From contig NMRA01000020.1 in the NCBI GenBank assembly GCA_002633005.1, positions 890,803 through 950,802 of the forward strand: a stretch of DNA of 60,000 bases, given 5' to 3'. A program made the position numbers and the translations under genes. The notes under the pieces are model-generated. The model was not told the DNA's origin, made no database searches, and saw only the letters and a list, made by a program, of their open reading frames with translations. Positions 1 through 11,900 of the stretch are shown in pieces; position 1 is the first letter of the stretch, and every line of letters begins with the position of its first letter. This DNA comes from Phoronis australis (Eukaryota; Phoronida; Phoronidae).

Positions 1-28
1 AAAAAAAACTAATCGATGTTTTTCCTAG

Positions 29-2548
29 GTCCCCACTTCATGGACAAGGAATCTCCTCAACTGCTGGCAGATCTGCTGGCGCAAAATGTGTCTGGAGGTA
101 GAATCACTAGTGAAGCCATCACTAAGGGACTTCATGTGGTGAGTGTGTCAGTCAGTGGTACTAAAGCTGAGAGTGGTCTAGGTTGCATAATTGCATGATT
201 AATTTGCTTTTGCATACCAGGAAGTACTTTGTGATAAAACAGTATGGTACTGGGATTGAACTGTTGACTGTCACTTGTGAGAGCTGAGTTGGAGCAGTTT
301 GTTAGCTAGCAGACTACAAGCATGGCTCTAATGTTTCCTTACCTCCTTTTTTATGCCTCTACTTCTGTACTTCTCAGCACGTTAGGTGGTTAATATAGTG
401 TTAGTGGGCTTGCTCACAGAAAGCGTCTGGTGCTCAGTACCGGTGACCTTGACCTTAAGATGTCAAACCATTCATTGAACTGGCTATGACATCATTCCTT
501 ACTCAGATCAGCAGATTTTGATTTTTCCTTTCACTTCATTGTAGGCCCTGCCTGGCCAGAACCACCGATACTTTATCAACATGTCATTGGGCGTGGGTGA
601 CGTCAAGGGTGTGGTCGTTAAAGAGGTGCCATTCATCCACCCCACCGCTGTCCCCCAGATCTTAACTGTGTTGCGTCAACAACTGCTGTTCAATACTCTC
701 ATAGGCAGCTGTATCCGACCAGGCACTGACGAAGGTATACTGGTGTTAACGATTTCTTGCCAGGTATTGGCAGGTATTACATGAAAAAATTTGGCTTATA
801 TTTGCCTCATTGATTTACAACTAATTTCCTATGTCCAATTTTTCACAGGATATAATAGCTGATAGTTTTTAGTACCTTCTGCCTTCCCATCTGCTGTTTT
901 CAAACTGTCGACTAATTTCCGTAGTTTTTTGGCAGCTGTATCCGGCCAGGCACTGACGAAGGTATACTGGTGTTAACGATTTCTTGCCAGGTATTGGCAG
1001 AAATTCCATGAAAAATTTGGCTTATCTTTGCCTGATTGAATTACTACTAATTTCCTATGTTCAATTTTTCACAGGATATAATAGCTGATAGTTTTTAGTA
1101 CCTTCTGCCTTCCCATCTGCTGTTTTCAAACTGTCGACTAATTTCCGTAGTTTTTGTGGCAGCTTTGTCCTACTAAGTGATTTCTGAATTTTTTAAGTGA
1201 CAGTATGTACACAGTAGTTGCCAGTTTTCACATGTGGTTCCCTTGTGTTTGCACTGTGTTTGTCCACCTCATTCTTTGAATCAACATTTCTTTCTTTGAT
1301 TTAATAGAGATTGTCTCATAGTTTGTTCTTTATTCTCAGATATAAAGAATTCTCTTGTGTTTGAGGTCACCGCCATGTCTCTACAGCTGATTAGTGTTAC
1401 ATTCGAACATCCGCTTGATGACTCTACTGCAACAGGCAAGTGACTGTTGTGACATCTATTGGCAAAGGTTTGGCATGTATCATGAACAGTATTCGGGAGC
1501 AAAACTAATGGTAGTTTCAAAATGAACTGGACAAGATCAAAATTTGACAAAATTATGACACATAAAACGGCGTCTAAATTTATTTTTTACCAGAATCCAT
1601 TTCAGATCCGACGAGAAAACAGTGATAGGTTTTGCTCCATCTACATAGTCAAAATCACGACAACTTGCGCAAGCCCATAACATAAATAAACAACTGGTGA
1701 TTAGGTGCAGCAGCATCACATTAAACTTCGACAAAAGTTTGACAAAAATGCTATATTATTGTGACAAAAATTGGTCTTAACTGTGAACTAATTCTGATGA
1801 GATGTGTAGACAAGCTTTCAGAGTTCTGTCAAAGTCTTTCTAGTTTAATTTTGAAAAGTGTTCTTCCAGTTAGTGTGTTATCATGGTTAAAATTAAGTGT
1901 GCTTGAAAGATTTGTCTTAAAATGTTGCCTATTAGCTGTAGTCGCGTCACCAAAACACCTCAGCTCCCTCTCTGGTTGTACAATGTTCTCCTGCAATGCT
2001 TCACTCGAGTAGGGCACCTGTCCCTTTGGCTGTACATTGCTGTTGTTCTAATCTCTATTTTACAACAAAATTTTTTTGACTTTTGTTGCACTATTGCTGT
2101 TGTTGGTGCAGTAAGGTGTAGTGGCGACTCCAACCAGTTCGTCAGCCGGGTGGGGCACGTTGTATTGTGTTTCTCTTGTCAGTCTTTACTCAGTAACATG
2201 TAGCGGCCCAACTTTTCGAAATCTAGGTCAATCATAAACTGCAAAAGAGGAGAGTTGAATTTGGGATGAGGTAATTCAAAGCATAGTATTCAACTGCTGA
2301 TTTTGTCCGACAATTCAAAGCGGAATACTCGACTGTTGATTTTGTCATCTGGTGAAGCTGTGCAGCCAAGGGCTTGGTCTTATCATGTATTGAACTTCAG
2401 TCTCTAGCTATCCCCTATGAATACTCTAATTTTTCTCTGCTACAGTCGACTTCGACCTTAGTGACATAACCAGTGTGAAGTGTAAGCTATTCTCAACGTC
2501 ACCTGAAAAACTGTGCACAGATGAATTGGCCACCAAAGTTGTTCAGAG
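29..2548 (+). CDS. MED1: MED1 exons 1-4 of the window (end of the Med1 core domain)
   Basis: Exons are 29-138 (acceptor TTTCCTAG, donor GTGAGT), 545-734 (donor GTATAC), 1340-1435 and 2446-2548 (donor GTAATA). They encode the end of the structured Med1 domain, including HRYFINMSLG, HPTAVPQILTVLRQQLLFN, the beta-rich segment SLVFEVTAMSL and the segment DELATKVVQR. Exon 1 could begin slightly differently because only the acceptor-like site at 27-28 marks it. Exon 3 ends at a GC donor (CAG|GCAAGT). Phase 1 there is required to make the Val codon (G|TC) that starts exon 4, and the nearby GT at 1440 gives the wrong phase. The intron between exons 2 and 3 contains the duplicated exon tail described separately. 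Confidence 0.88.
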
Positions 2549-5500
2549 GTAATAGTATATTTATGTGTCACACTCTTCCACAGTTTCTACAGAAACTAGG
2601 AACTGTTCAACTTCGATTGACTATTGCCATGCCTTTCATGTCATTCAACACTGTGAATACCTCCTCATTGCCAAAAATACATGCTTGAAATTTCATCTAG
2701 TTGTCCAGCTGCTAGCTATGTGGACCCTTAACCCAGCAATTGGCACTTTAATTGGAAAGTGAAGAGGTTGGGAGTGGGTACTTACCTGTACACAGGCGCC
2801 CAACTTGAATCAGACAGTTGCCCTGGACACCCATTACCTTGGAAAATAAAGTCCACTGATCTGGCTCTTTATCATTACGAAAGTTGAATTGGCGTTTTTT
2901 ACTAATAAGTGCATTGGAGTTGTAGCTAATGAATGCAAGTTGACTAGGAGGGGATACAGGTTGACTAGGAGGTGATACAGGTTGACTAGGAGGTGATACA
3001 TGTTGACTATGAGGGGATACAGGTTGACAAAGTACCAGCTAAACTTCTTGGACTGACTTGCTATATGAATGTCATAGTCATTGAAGATACAAACTCAGAT
3101 AAGTCTAAGTGCAAGCTTCTATGCAATGACCATAACTCCTGCCACATCTATGCCGAGACTCAATAGTGATCTGGTTTTCTCATTTGAAAGAGCACCTAAT
3201 TTTTTTTAAATCAATTTGGTGAAGCCAGTTGCTGTGGGTACCAACCCGACCAGTGAGTCTTTAATTGAAAATTTTCATATTAAGTAATTTGCTTAAGATG
3301 TATTTGCATGCTCCTAACTATGCTAATGTATAGCAGGAACTAAACGACAATGCTATTTGCGCATCATCTATGCAAAAAAAGTGCAGTTGTATTCACTGAC
3401 TACTTGTAAACGAGAAAACAAAAATTCTGAAAATAGGTGACCTTTGCACTAATGACGTACCTTCAGGGCTCACATAGTCTGCATTGTACAGTGTTATTAC
3501 CCAGCACCATATCACGATATTTACTGGATATGGTTGGTTGATTTACGGTGGATTATTTTCGACACAAAACTCGTTCATAAAAACATTTGGCAATTTTCAA
3601 CCTACTTCATATCTGCGCTATATGTTGTGTTTCTAACTAATATGACCATGCAATCACACAGATAAGGAATTACCATTAGCTTGCAAGTTCCACTTTAATT
3701 TGTATGTCTGAGATTTGGTCAAGATCTTCAATTTTAGAAATCTGTTTCTTACTGTATGTCAGAAATCTTCCCCATGTTTAGTCCACGAAAACAGTTCTTT
3801 CAATTTTTCTGTGACCCCTCTTGCCTGTCTGTTCCTGTCTATGGTCTTCCAAACAGTGCCTGAAAGTTTTCTATCAAAATCTAGTTCCTTGCACCCTGTT
3901 GCCTTTCATTTCTATATCATTCCAAATGCCTGATACTGTCTTTCACTGAATAAATGTCTTACATTTTCTTTACGATTTCATATGACTGTAGTCTTATATC
4001 TCTAATTCAAAATGCCTAATTTCTGTGTCCCTGATCCTCTAATTTTAAGTAATACCTGTTTTTTTCTAGGATTCCAGGTGCCCGATCCAGCGTAACAATA
4101 CCTGAGCTTTCTCAACATTTTAGACAGGTGCCAATCTTCACACCAGTTCGTGCCACCTGTGTATTCTAAATACCTTTTCTTTGCTTTCTGCTCCCTGGTT
4201 CTCTTTGATGATCGGTTAAGTCAATACCGCCTTTCTATTTCAGATGCCTGTCTATACCTGTTACCATGCGTGCCATCCTCCGCTGCGCTGTAGCTGACCT
4301 TGAGAAACAGTTGCCCCCAATAGCGGACGTACCAACTAAAGCCATTGGGCAACAGGAGAAAGCCAAGTACACAGACTCACCATTCTTCTGCAGTAGACAA
4401 TACATGTCCCTCATACCTAATGGTCAGGGTTTTGCAGGATACTCACACCACAGCATTCCAACAGCATCAGCATCTACATTCGCATTGCCTGATCAGAGCC
4501 TTCTTGGTCTACCATTGCCAAATTTTAGTTTACACCAAGGGAGTTATCCTATCAGACTCCACAGACAGTGTTCATCCGAGCAGTTTCCCATCACAACAAA
4601 CATAGAACACCCTCGCAGAATGCCGAATCACCAGATGACCTTTCCATCGCCAACCCAAGGGCCCAAACACAGTATGACCCCTTCGTCATTCAACCAGCGG
4701 GATAACCCTGCATTCTTTCCTCCAGCAAGCCGTCCCAGTGAAGGTATTTTAGCTGGTACCCCTGCACAAAAAACAGAGGAAGACTGTATGACAAAGAACC
4801 CAATGTTGTCCAGTTTACTCGATCAAGACACGCCTGTGGTAGGGAACAATTCCATCCTGTCTAGTCTTCTTGGTGACAACACTGAGCCGCCTGTCGTGCC
4901 CATGCCAAAAACCAAAAAGCCACGTCGTCGTCGAACTCTGTCCACTGAGCAATGTAACGCACGAAGCCCAAAACGTCGACGAACTGATGTTGATGATCTG
5001 CTGTCTCCTGACACCGCCAGCAACCCCATCAGCATCTATGACTTTCCAGCCAGTGGCTCAGAGAGTATCCAACAGATGTCACCACGTGCTGCCTCAGCAG
5101 GTCATAGAACGCTAAGTGTGGATAGCGTGCCAGATGAACACAAGAGCACGACGGAGATCGCCGCCATCTTGAACAAAAACAGCATGTCGTCTTCGACTGT
5201 GATGACCATCGGCAAGCTTGGCGCATCTGTTGCTCCACCTGGCTCGACAAGACACTTGGTGAAGCTTAACCGGTCAAGCTCAATAGAGGGCGCTGGAGAG
5301 GAAAGTGAGCTGCAGGCTATCTTGGAGCGGGACTCCCCCTTGAATCCAGAGATGTTTTCCGCTAAGGATAGTGGAACATTCACACCATCAGACTTTATTG
5401 GACAGGGACTTGATACCTCAGGAAATGTGAAAGAATCGAGTGGCGAAAGCCTTGACTTCACTGCAGACATCCTGAACACTAACGTGATTGATAATCTGTC

Positions 5501-8500
5501 AGAGCCAGGGGAAGGCAGTTTGGATCTGGATGCTTGTGATGCCAATGCATTTGGAACTGGAATCACCAGTTCGGTAGCGGTGTCAAAGCTGACTTTAAAA
5601 ACTGATAGCAAACCGTCCGAGTCAGTGAATCAGCTATCCTCATCATTGTCTTCCGATTCTGCCAAGTCAACCCAGCAAGGGGAGACAATTAGTGAAGTTG
5701 CAAACAAAGACAGGGGCAGTAACTCTAAATCTCCCCTCATTAAGCCTGATGATGTAACCAGAATGGATAAGAAAGATAAGTCGAGTAAGGACGGTAAGAT
5801 AAAGGAACGGAAGAAAAGCAAATCTGTCTCTTCCGATAAAGGAGAGCGTCGCCTTCTGAAGAGTTCGAATGTATCCGTCCGATTTGTGGACAAGTCAGTG
5901 GACTTGGCACAGGAGACGGATGATTTGTGCAAGAAGGAGAAGCCACTGAAGGTGACTATCCGCACGTACCCAGAATTGCCTAAGGAGAGTCTTAAGGCTG
6001 AGGAGGGCTCATCAGCACGCCGAGACGCTGAATGTGCAAGTGAGTCTGGTAAGTCCAGTGACACACGCTCAAAATTTTTGGGAAAACAGGTGTTTTCAAC
6101 ATTTTATTTGTTCTGTTATATTGTCGTTTATATGGTTCACAAAGTCACAGATCAATTGAATGCATTCACCAGAGTTAAATAGACATGCCTTGGACTACAT
6201 GTACCTATGTGAGCAGTGACATCTTACTTCTCTAGAAATGGGACGCTCTAACACATTATTGCTGTTTTCCTCACAAACATTCACTGTCAATATTATTTTG
6301 GTGTTTTTCATTTTCTGTTTTGCTTTCAAAAACTGAGTACTACTAATAGTAACTCTGTTTGATATAGTCAAATGAAAAGGCGCCGATAGAGCATTACAAC
6401 CAACCATCCCGTCACAGAGAGTTGTTCCTTGTCTCAGTCATCACATGTTGCCTGAGTGCAAATAACTCTAATGTATAATTGATATAATGACTGTGTTTCT
6501 TTTTGTTGTACTACAGAAGAAGGTGCTAATGTCAAAACAGTAATTGTGCCCAAGCCTGACCACTCACGGCAGGGCAGTCTGGACGCTGGCCGGAAACGAC
6601 TTGAGCCGGATGAGGCTTTGAGGAAGAGGAAGCGAAGCGAGGATTTAATGAAGAAGGACAAAGGGGCGAAGAAAAAGAGGGACGAGGGTCGAACTCTTGT
6701 GGACCCTTCCAAATCGGGCAAAACCACATCAGGTGAAAAGTTACCAACCAGGATCAAGATCACCACATCAGGTGAGTGATTTTTGTCCTTTTAGTGAAAG
6801 TTTTGGAGTACCAAAGTCCTCACTAGTTCATATTCTAGTCACCTTGACTCGTCTTGTACTGTTATGAGTGAACTTACTTCCACGTCAATGTCGCTCTAAC
6901 TCACTTAATCTGTACACCTGCCTTCCTTGACAAAAATTAACTTTTCATCTAGACTACTTACCATTAAAATTGATCTCAAATTGTTCCTTAGTCAGAGTAG
7001 GTGTGATTTATGGGCTTGGAAAAATTGACAATTAATCGTTATTACTTGAGCCCAAACTCTACAAGACTTCGCGGACTTGTCATTTTGTTCGCTGAACATG
7101 TTCGCAACCAAGACCGAATGGTTAGGTCTCTGTAAGACCAAAAATCACGCCTCGTCTAAGAAAGAGTCGAGTTGGGAGTATTATAACATTAAGTGGTGTA
7201 ATTCGAAATGTAATGTCATCTGCTGAACTTGGGTTTAGAACCCCGTTAATTTGAGTTTTCATTGGAGTGCAGTGGTCTTCCTGGTATTTTGTCACACAGG
7301 CACCCCGTAGATGGTCTATAAATGATGGCTGGGGACCGGTTTGATGGGTTGTTGTTTTCACTGTTGCCATGGGTTTCATCTTGACTGCCTTTCCACATGA
7401 TTCAATGTTTAATATAATTCTGATACAACTACCCATGCTTCCTCATCCAATATGAATCTTGAAATGCTGACAGACTTTCATGTGGGAAGGACAGAGCTTT
7501 AATTGGGAAAGATAAGACTCAACATTGCAAAATACAGAGTGACCAGAAGTGGGAAGGACAGGGTTGTTAAATTAGCAGTATTAAAAATTGCAGGGAAGGT
7601 TAGACTTTAAAGTTGGCACCCTATTGCCCCTTGTGTGCCTATACCAGTCTGAGAGGCAGTACAACTCTCTAATTTTGAAGTGGACATTGTTAGTAATGCC
7701 ACAACTGTGTCAAATGAAGTTCGAACCTTGCATTTTTAGGTGGGAGATGATTTTCGCATGCACCTGCACATAATTCTATTTTTGTGGGTTTAGTGTGATT
7801 GCAAAGTGAATAAAAGTTCTGCATTTGACATTCAACAGGACAATGATATTCAGTTAGGCTATGTGAGATTGCAAAATGAAGAGATGACCTGTCCTTCCCA
7901 TCGCAATCCCCTCCTTCCCATGTCTCATGTGTCCTTTGCATTTGTGTGCCTGCCCTACAGATCCCTCATTCCTTCTCCCTCCTCATTTTTGGCTCCTGCT
8001 TTCCAATGCACAGTCTGAACTTCATTTTGTGCCTTACATGTTTATCCATTATACCAGAGCGAATGGCTGATGGTACTGCTCTAGAGCCGCCTCAGTTGTG
8101 GTGTCTTTGCCAACCCCTATGCAGCGCTAGTTGCAGTCCCCAGTGTGCCAGTGTAGCTCTGTGTGCTACCTCTTGCTGGTTAGTTGGGGTTATTTCTTGG
8201 TCTTTTTCTGTATGGGGCTATTCAGTTCTGGGAGTTGTTGGGAGTTAAAAGTGGCATGCCCATTTTTTAGTTTTATGTTTTCACCACCTCCCTAATGTAA
8301 CTTTCACCATGTTATACTTTGTAATGCATTGTTTGTTTGTTGTAGTTTCTAAAGATGTACATGAGTCTTTGGAAAATAACATTTTCGGGACCAAAAGTTA
8401 AATCCAAATACGCTTGGAAACTTTTGTTTGTGTGCGGTTTGAGCTGAAAACGTTGATGTTTTGGAGTTTATTTTCTTTGAACCTGAGGTTTTTAATCTAA

Positions 8501-11439
8501 TACCTCCTGGGCGTATTGTTGGAAAATTTTCGTGTACGCCCATTGGGAATATTTGCCTATGAGCTTCATTTTGTCTGCAAAAAACTGGTGTAACACTTCT
8601 GGTGGTTTTGCGATTATTACATGAACGTGTGTGAATGCTTGTATCCAGGTTTGTAGTATTAATTACTTTTTACACATTTATGTGTTCTTGTTACTTTCAT
8701 AAGCTGGGGGTCCGAAGGTAAAATGTTTGAACTGTTTGCATTACTACACTTTATTGTTGCGTTTAGTACTAACCGTAGAATTTCCTGCTGTGAGACAGTG
8801 TTTAATGCATATGTGAATATTTCTAGGTTGTTTTTAAAAGCCACTGATTGAATATTGGATATCCTTATTCACGTTTTCTTGACAGTCTCCAAACAACTTT
8901 GTAACTGTCCAGATGCCAGTGTGGGTCTTACTTTTAGTACTTTACCCCTGTTGTAAATTTCTGAGACAGGCTTGCCCTGGATGGTCTGCTTACAGTGAAG
9001 ATCCGTCTATTGACCCTTTGAGTATGTTCCTAATATTTAGATTCCTGCGCCTGTTTGGAATGCTGCGCCTATATCCAGAATTAGGCACATGCGCATGTGT
9101 GCGAATCGTTTAAACAAAAAGCAAGGATTCAGTTTTAAACATGTGAGTCATTATTCTGTATATATTGACGTGACTGTTTATTTTAAATCAAAAGTACAAA
9201 AATACCCAGACAGCAACTAATTTAAGAAAAGCATACATGCATATAAAAGCCGAAAGTTCCTATAAGTAAAGCTTCGGCGTATGCGCCGATAACCGAAGGA
9301 GCAGAGCATTTTTTGAAAATAGCACTCAGTGTGAATGATGGTGCGTGAACTCATCGATTATTAACTGTGTATTGGGTGCGCTTGGAAACAGAAATTTAAG
9401 TTTTGGCTGTAGGATTTCTCAAAAAAGATGTAGTGTAAGAAGTATGAGTAAGACAAGGCCTCTGCTTGCCATTCTCTTGTCATCAAACATACACAAGTTC
9501 TTTCAACATAATTTTATTTTGAGCCAGGTTATCTCTTATGTAGAATATTATGGTGATATTGTGTAACCATGTAATTTCAGTTTACTACCACCTCTTCTGG
9601 CCCAAGAGCGTCAGAGGTCGGGTACTTGGTAGACTGAAAAATCCAGTTGTATGTATCCCTAGAGCATTACTTTGAGAAGTTCCCCGTTTGAACTTGAGTG
9701 TGATGCGTTTTGTTGAGTCACTACCTGATGTTCTCTCTTGGTAAAAATGTTGTATAAATCTGCCTTTCGTTCGTTTTTTAGGTGGAAAAATCAAAATCTC
9801 CAGTACCCCTCGTTCGGCCATGGACCAGTCCAAGACTAGTCCGTCTACGGCTAAGCCGCCGCTTACGTTCTCCCCCGCTCCAGCCAGCAGATTGTCCTCC
9901 CTGCCCAGGATACCCAAGCTGTCACAGCGGCAGTCATCGACTGGTGAATGCTCACCAAAGCTCTCGTCTACGAACACACAGGTTTCGTCGTCTCCTCTTG
10001 CGCCAAAAGTGCCCCTCTCGCCCCTAAAGATTCCCCAATCTCCGGCGCGACTGAATTCGCCTGGGGTCAAGTCGGCGCCATTGCCGGGCAAGAACACTGT
10101 GCGCATGCAGTCGCTGCTAAGACCAAGTCCTCCTGTGGCCAAGGTTCCGCTGCTGCCGACGCCCACCCAGAAGTCTCCCGTTGCAACACCCAGTCCACGG
10201 TTTCAAACGCCTCAGCCCAGTCGTCGGTCGAGTTCCTCATTATCGGTCGTTGCGCCGGATACAAAGGACTCGAAATTAATAAGTAAAACGCCCACGATCA
10301 AATTGAAGCCAATACCTGTGCCCCACGGCTCCGAACTATCAACAAAGCCTCGCGATCCACGCATTTCTCACCAGTCTTCTAGTCAGTCTATTCATACGGC
10401 GCCCGTCGCCAGTAAACCGTCAAGTACGCCAACTGAAGTTAACCAGGCTCAACCCGCGGTCCAACCTCCGAGCAAGGCCCGCGGAAGGAAGGGTTCCTTG
10501 ACGGCTGTCATTGACAAGTTGACCAAGGGACATCCGGGTCCGGGGGAATCTGCCCCAGAGTTGTCCCCAACTATGACCGCTCCTGGGGAAGGTAAGCGAA
10601 ACATCTTCGATAGTTTGTCGAGTGCTGGTGAATCATGTGAGACGTCAAAGAGACCCGACTCAGAGAACAGAGAGAAACGGGAAACAGATGACAGCCAGGC
10701 TATCGGAAAAGTGGAGGATACAGCCGTGCCGGCACAGGAAAAAGCTCCCAGTGTGCAATGCGTTGTAGAGACGCCAGAATCGCCTCCTGTTGAGGAGACG
10801 ACGAACATTCGCCAAGGTGCCGAGAGGAAGATTCCTGTCGACCCCGTTTTGTCATCGCCAGCGCACACCAAGATCGAGAGCGCTCCATCTAGTCCCGATC
10901 CCGAGCCCGAGCAATTCGTCCGTCAGAAGACTGTGGAAATTCCTACAGCGTCCCAAGAAGCCGAATCAGCGGCGCTGGCGGATGTTGACGACGCTATGTT
11001 CAAGGCTCCTACACCCAAGACTCCACAGAGTGTTGGTAACAGAAGTCCCAAGGCTGGCGACATGCCCGAGTTTGGTGGGCAGAGCTCGGTGCAGATGAGA
11101 TCGCGATCCAACTCCGTGACCAGTTCCCATCCCAGCTCTCCCGAAGACGGGCTGATCATCGCGTGCTCGCCCGGGACGCCGAAAACCCACCATCAGCTGT
11201 CGCCTTCACGTCCGGTCATTGAATGTAAAGTTTCAGAACCAGCTCTTCCATCTGAATCAGCGCGGTCACCCATGCCGTCTACTGCAACCTCTGCTCCGTC
11301 TTCTAAGTCAGTTCAGAGCGCGGCATCGCCCGCCTCTCTCAAGTCTCCGAGCGCTCCGCTATCCGAAAAGAGCATGGTGTCTCCGTGTATGATTGACGAC
11401 GATTTAATGGATGAGGCGTTGATGGGATTTGGTAACTGA
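29..11439 (+). CDS. MED1: Mediator complex subunit 1 (MED1), 5'-partial, seven exons
   Basis: MED1 is the Mediator subunit that links DNA-bound activators, notably nuclear receptors, to RNA polymerase II in the nucleus. I joined exons 29-138, 545-734, 1340-1435, 2446-2548, 4244-6048, 6517-6771 and 9782-11439; every junction keeps the frame. Landmarks follow vertebrate MED1 in order: ALPGQNHRYF, FNTLIGSCIRP, LVFEVTAMSLQLISVTFEHP, the junction peptide VVQR-CLSIPVTMRA, two LSSLL boxes, a Ser/Lys-rich charged region, GSLTAVIDKL (vertebrate PSLTAVIDKL) and the end DDDLMDEALMGFGN (vertebrate DDDLMDVALIGN). The N-terminal part of the Med1 domain lies left of the window. The open frame runs from exon 1 to the stop at 11437-11439. 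The order and spacing of motifs make another assignment unlikely. Confidence 0.95.
704..1157 (+). repeat. Two-unit tandem duplication (227 bp each) copying an exon end and its donor
   Basis: Units 704-930 and 931-1157 are nearly identical, with period exactly 227. Each begins GGCAGCTGTATCCG, contains CACTGACGAAG|GTATAC (the MED1 exon 2 end and donor) and ends TTTCCGTAGTTTTT. A third short echo (GGCAGCTTTG) starts at 1158. The second unit therefore carries a copied exon tail with a working-looking donor, and its GGCAG is preceded by a T-run, as in a weak acceptor. Confidence 0.95.
2940..3028 (+). repeat. 21-bp minisatellite, about 4.2 copies
   Basis: The unit TTGACTAGGAGGTGATACAGG is repeated four times with single-base variants (GGGG/GGTG, CAGG/CATG), followed by a partial TTGAC. 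It lies in the MED1 intron 2549-4243. The rest of that intron shows no gene or structured repeat that I can support. Confidence 0.95.
4244..6048 (+). CDS. MED1: MED1 large internal exon with two LxxLL nuclear-receptor boxes
   Basis: The acceptor TATTTCAG|ATGCC joins phase 2 from 2548, giving VVQR-CLSIPVTMRAILR. The acceptor after about 4071 was not used because direct joining reproduces the conserved peptide. About 600 residues follow, mostly disordered. Two identical LSSLL boxes lie at 4806-4820 and 4857-4871 in the contexts NPMLSSLLDQ and NSILSSLLGD. A basic stretch KKPRRRRT (about 4914) and PKRRRTDVDDL could act as nuclear localisation signals. Later come Ser-rich acidic blocks (SGESLDFTADIL) and a Lys-rich patch (DKKDKSSKDGKIKERKKSK). 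The donor is TCTG|GTAAGT at 6049, phase 1. Reading through gives a tail to 6182 that is probably intronic, although an intron-retention isoform is possible. Confidence 0.92.
6517..6771 (+). CDS. MED1: MED1 lysine-rich exon
   Basis: The acceptor CTACAG at 6511-6516 and donor CAG|GTGAGT at 6772 bound an 85-codon exon, phase 1 at both ends. It encodes EEGANVKTVIVPKPDH, then a strongly basic segment (RKRLEPDEALRKRKRSEDL, KKDKGAKKKRDEG) and PTRIKITTSG, which continues into the next exon as GKIKISSTPR. Vertebrate MED1 has comparable KSKDKPPKRKK and ITIQIPKG stretches at this point. The exon is symmetrical (phase 1/1), so skipping it would keep the frame. Confidence 0.88.
6772..9781 (+). other. MED1 3-kb intron, no feature supported
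   Basis: This is the intron between the Lys-rich exon and the terminal exon (GTGAGT donor, TTTTTTAG acceptor). I scanned both strands and saw only short, unstructured open frames and AT-rich sequence. Confidence 0.7.
9782..11439 (+). CDS. MED1: MED1 terminal coding exon (Ser/Pro-rich tail)
   Basis: The acceptor is TTTTTTAG at 9774-9781, followed by one open frame to TGA at 11437-11439. The protein is low-complexity Ser/Pro/Lys. It contains two islands conserved in vertebrate MED1: RKGSLTAVIDKLTKGHPGPG near 10495-10545 and the acidic end MIDDDLMDEALMGFGN at 11389-11436. SHPSSPEDGLIIA near 11125 matches the vertebrate PSSDDGI region. Many SP and TP dipeptides would suit proline-directed kinases; vertebrate MED1 is phosphorylated by MAP kinases (family knowledge). 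The exon is more GC-rich than its surroundings, so long shadow frames appear on both strands. Confidence 0.93.
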
Positions 11440-11649
11440 ATGAACATTGGTCATTCGGCTTCAATCAATTTTCCATGTTTCTGTTGGCAAACCCAACTTG
11501 AAGTTTGGCCTGATAAATCAAAATGCGTACAAGGTAACCACCCCGAGTTTCAAGAAGACACTAAACGAATGCTGTTAACTGTAAACGTCTCATTTTTTTC
11601 TAGGCGTTGTACCTACACGTGTCTAAGATTGTTATCAACATTCAGTTTT

Positions 11650-11900
11650 TTTAAAGATTCATTTCTCCCTGTTTAGCTGACTAAAGAACGAAAATCGAAT
11701 TAGGCGTTTTTCTTGTATAAGATTGGTCCCAACATTTTCCTCACCATGACAGGATTTGTTTTTTGCTACCAAGAACTACATACAAACCCTCAACAGGCTA
11801 AGAAAAGCGTCGGATTTATTGGGGGTTGGCCAATTCTGGAATTCGAAAATGGCTCACAGGGATTTCTGCTCAAAGTAGAGGGCAGTCGGGACACAAAAAT
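11650..11900 (+). repeat. Dispersed repeat family 1, copy 1
   Basis: It shares landmarks in order with segments near 24505 and 29340: CTGTTTAGCTGACTAAA, then a stretch with TTTTGCTACCAAGAA, then CATACAAACCCTCAACAG. The copies are diverged and no coding capacity or termini are clear. It is an unclassified interspersed repeat. Confidence 0.55.

Noticed and set aside
4071-4127. Possible extra MED1 exon (acceptor TTTTTCTAG, donor ACAG|GTGCCA)
   Set aside because: Joining 2548 directly to 4244 recreates the conserved VVQR-CLSIPVTMRA peptide in phase; the extra exon would interrupt it.
6049-6182. Read-through tail of the large MED1 frame
   Set aside because: A strong GTAAGT donor at 6049 and a phase-matched downstream exon show this is intron; the tail is hydrophobic and unlike MED1.
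10067-11193. Long minus- and plus-strand frames opposite the last MED1 exon
   Set aside because: Shadows of the GC-rich Ser/Pro coding sequence; none has independent signals.
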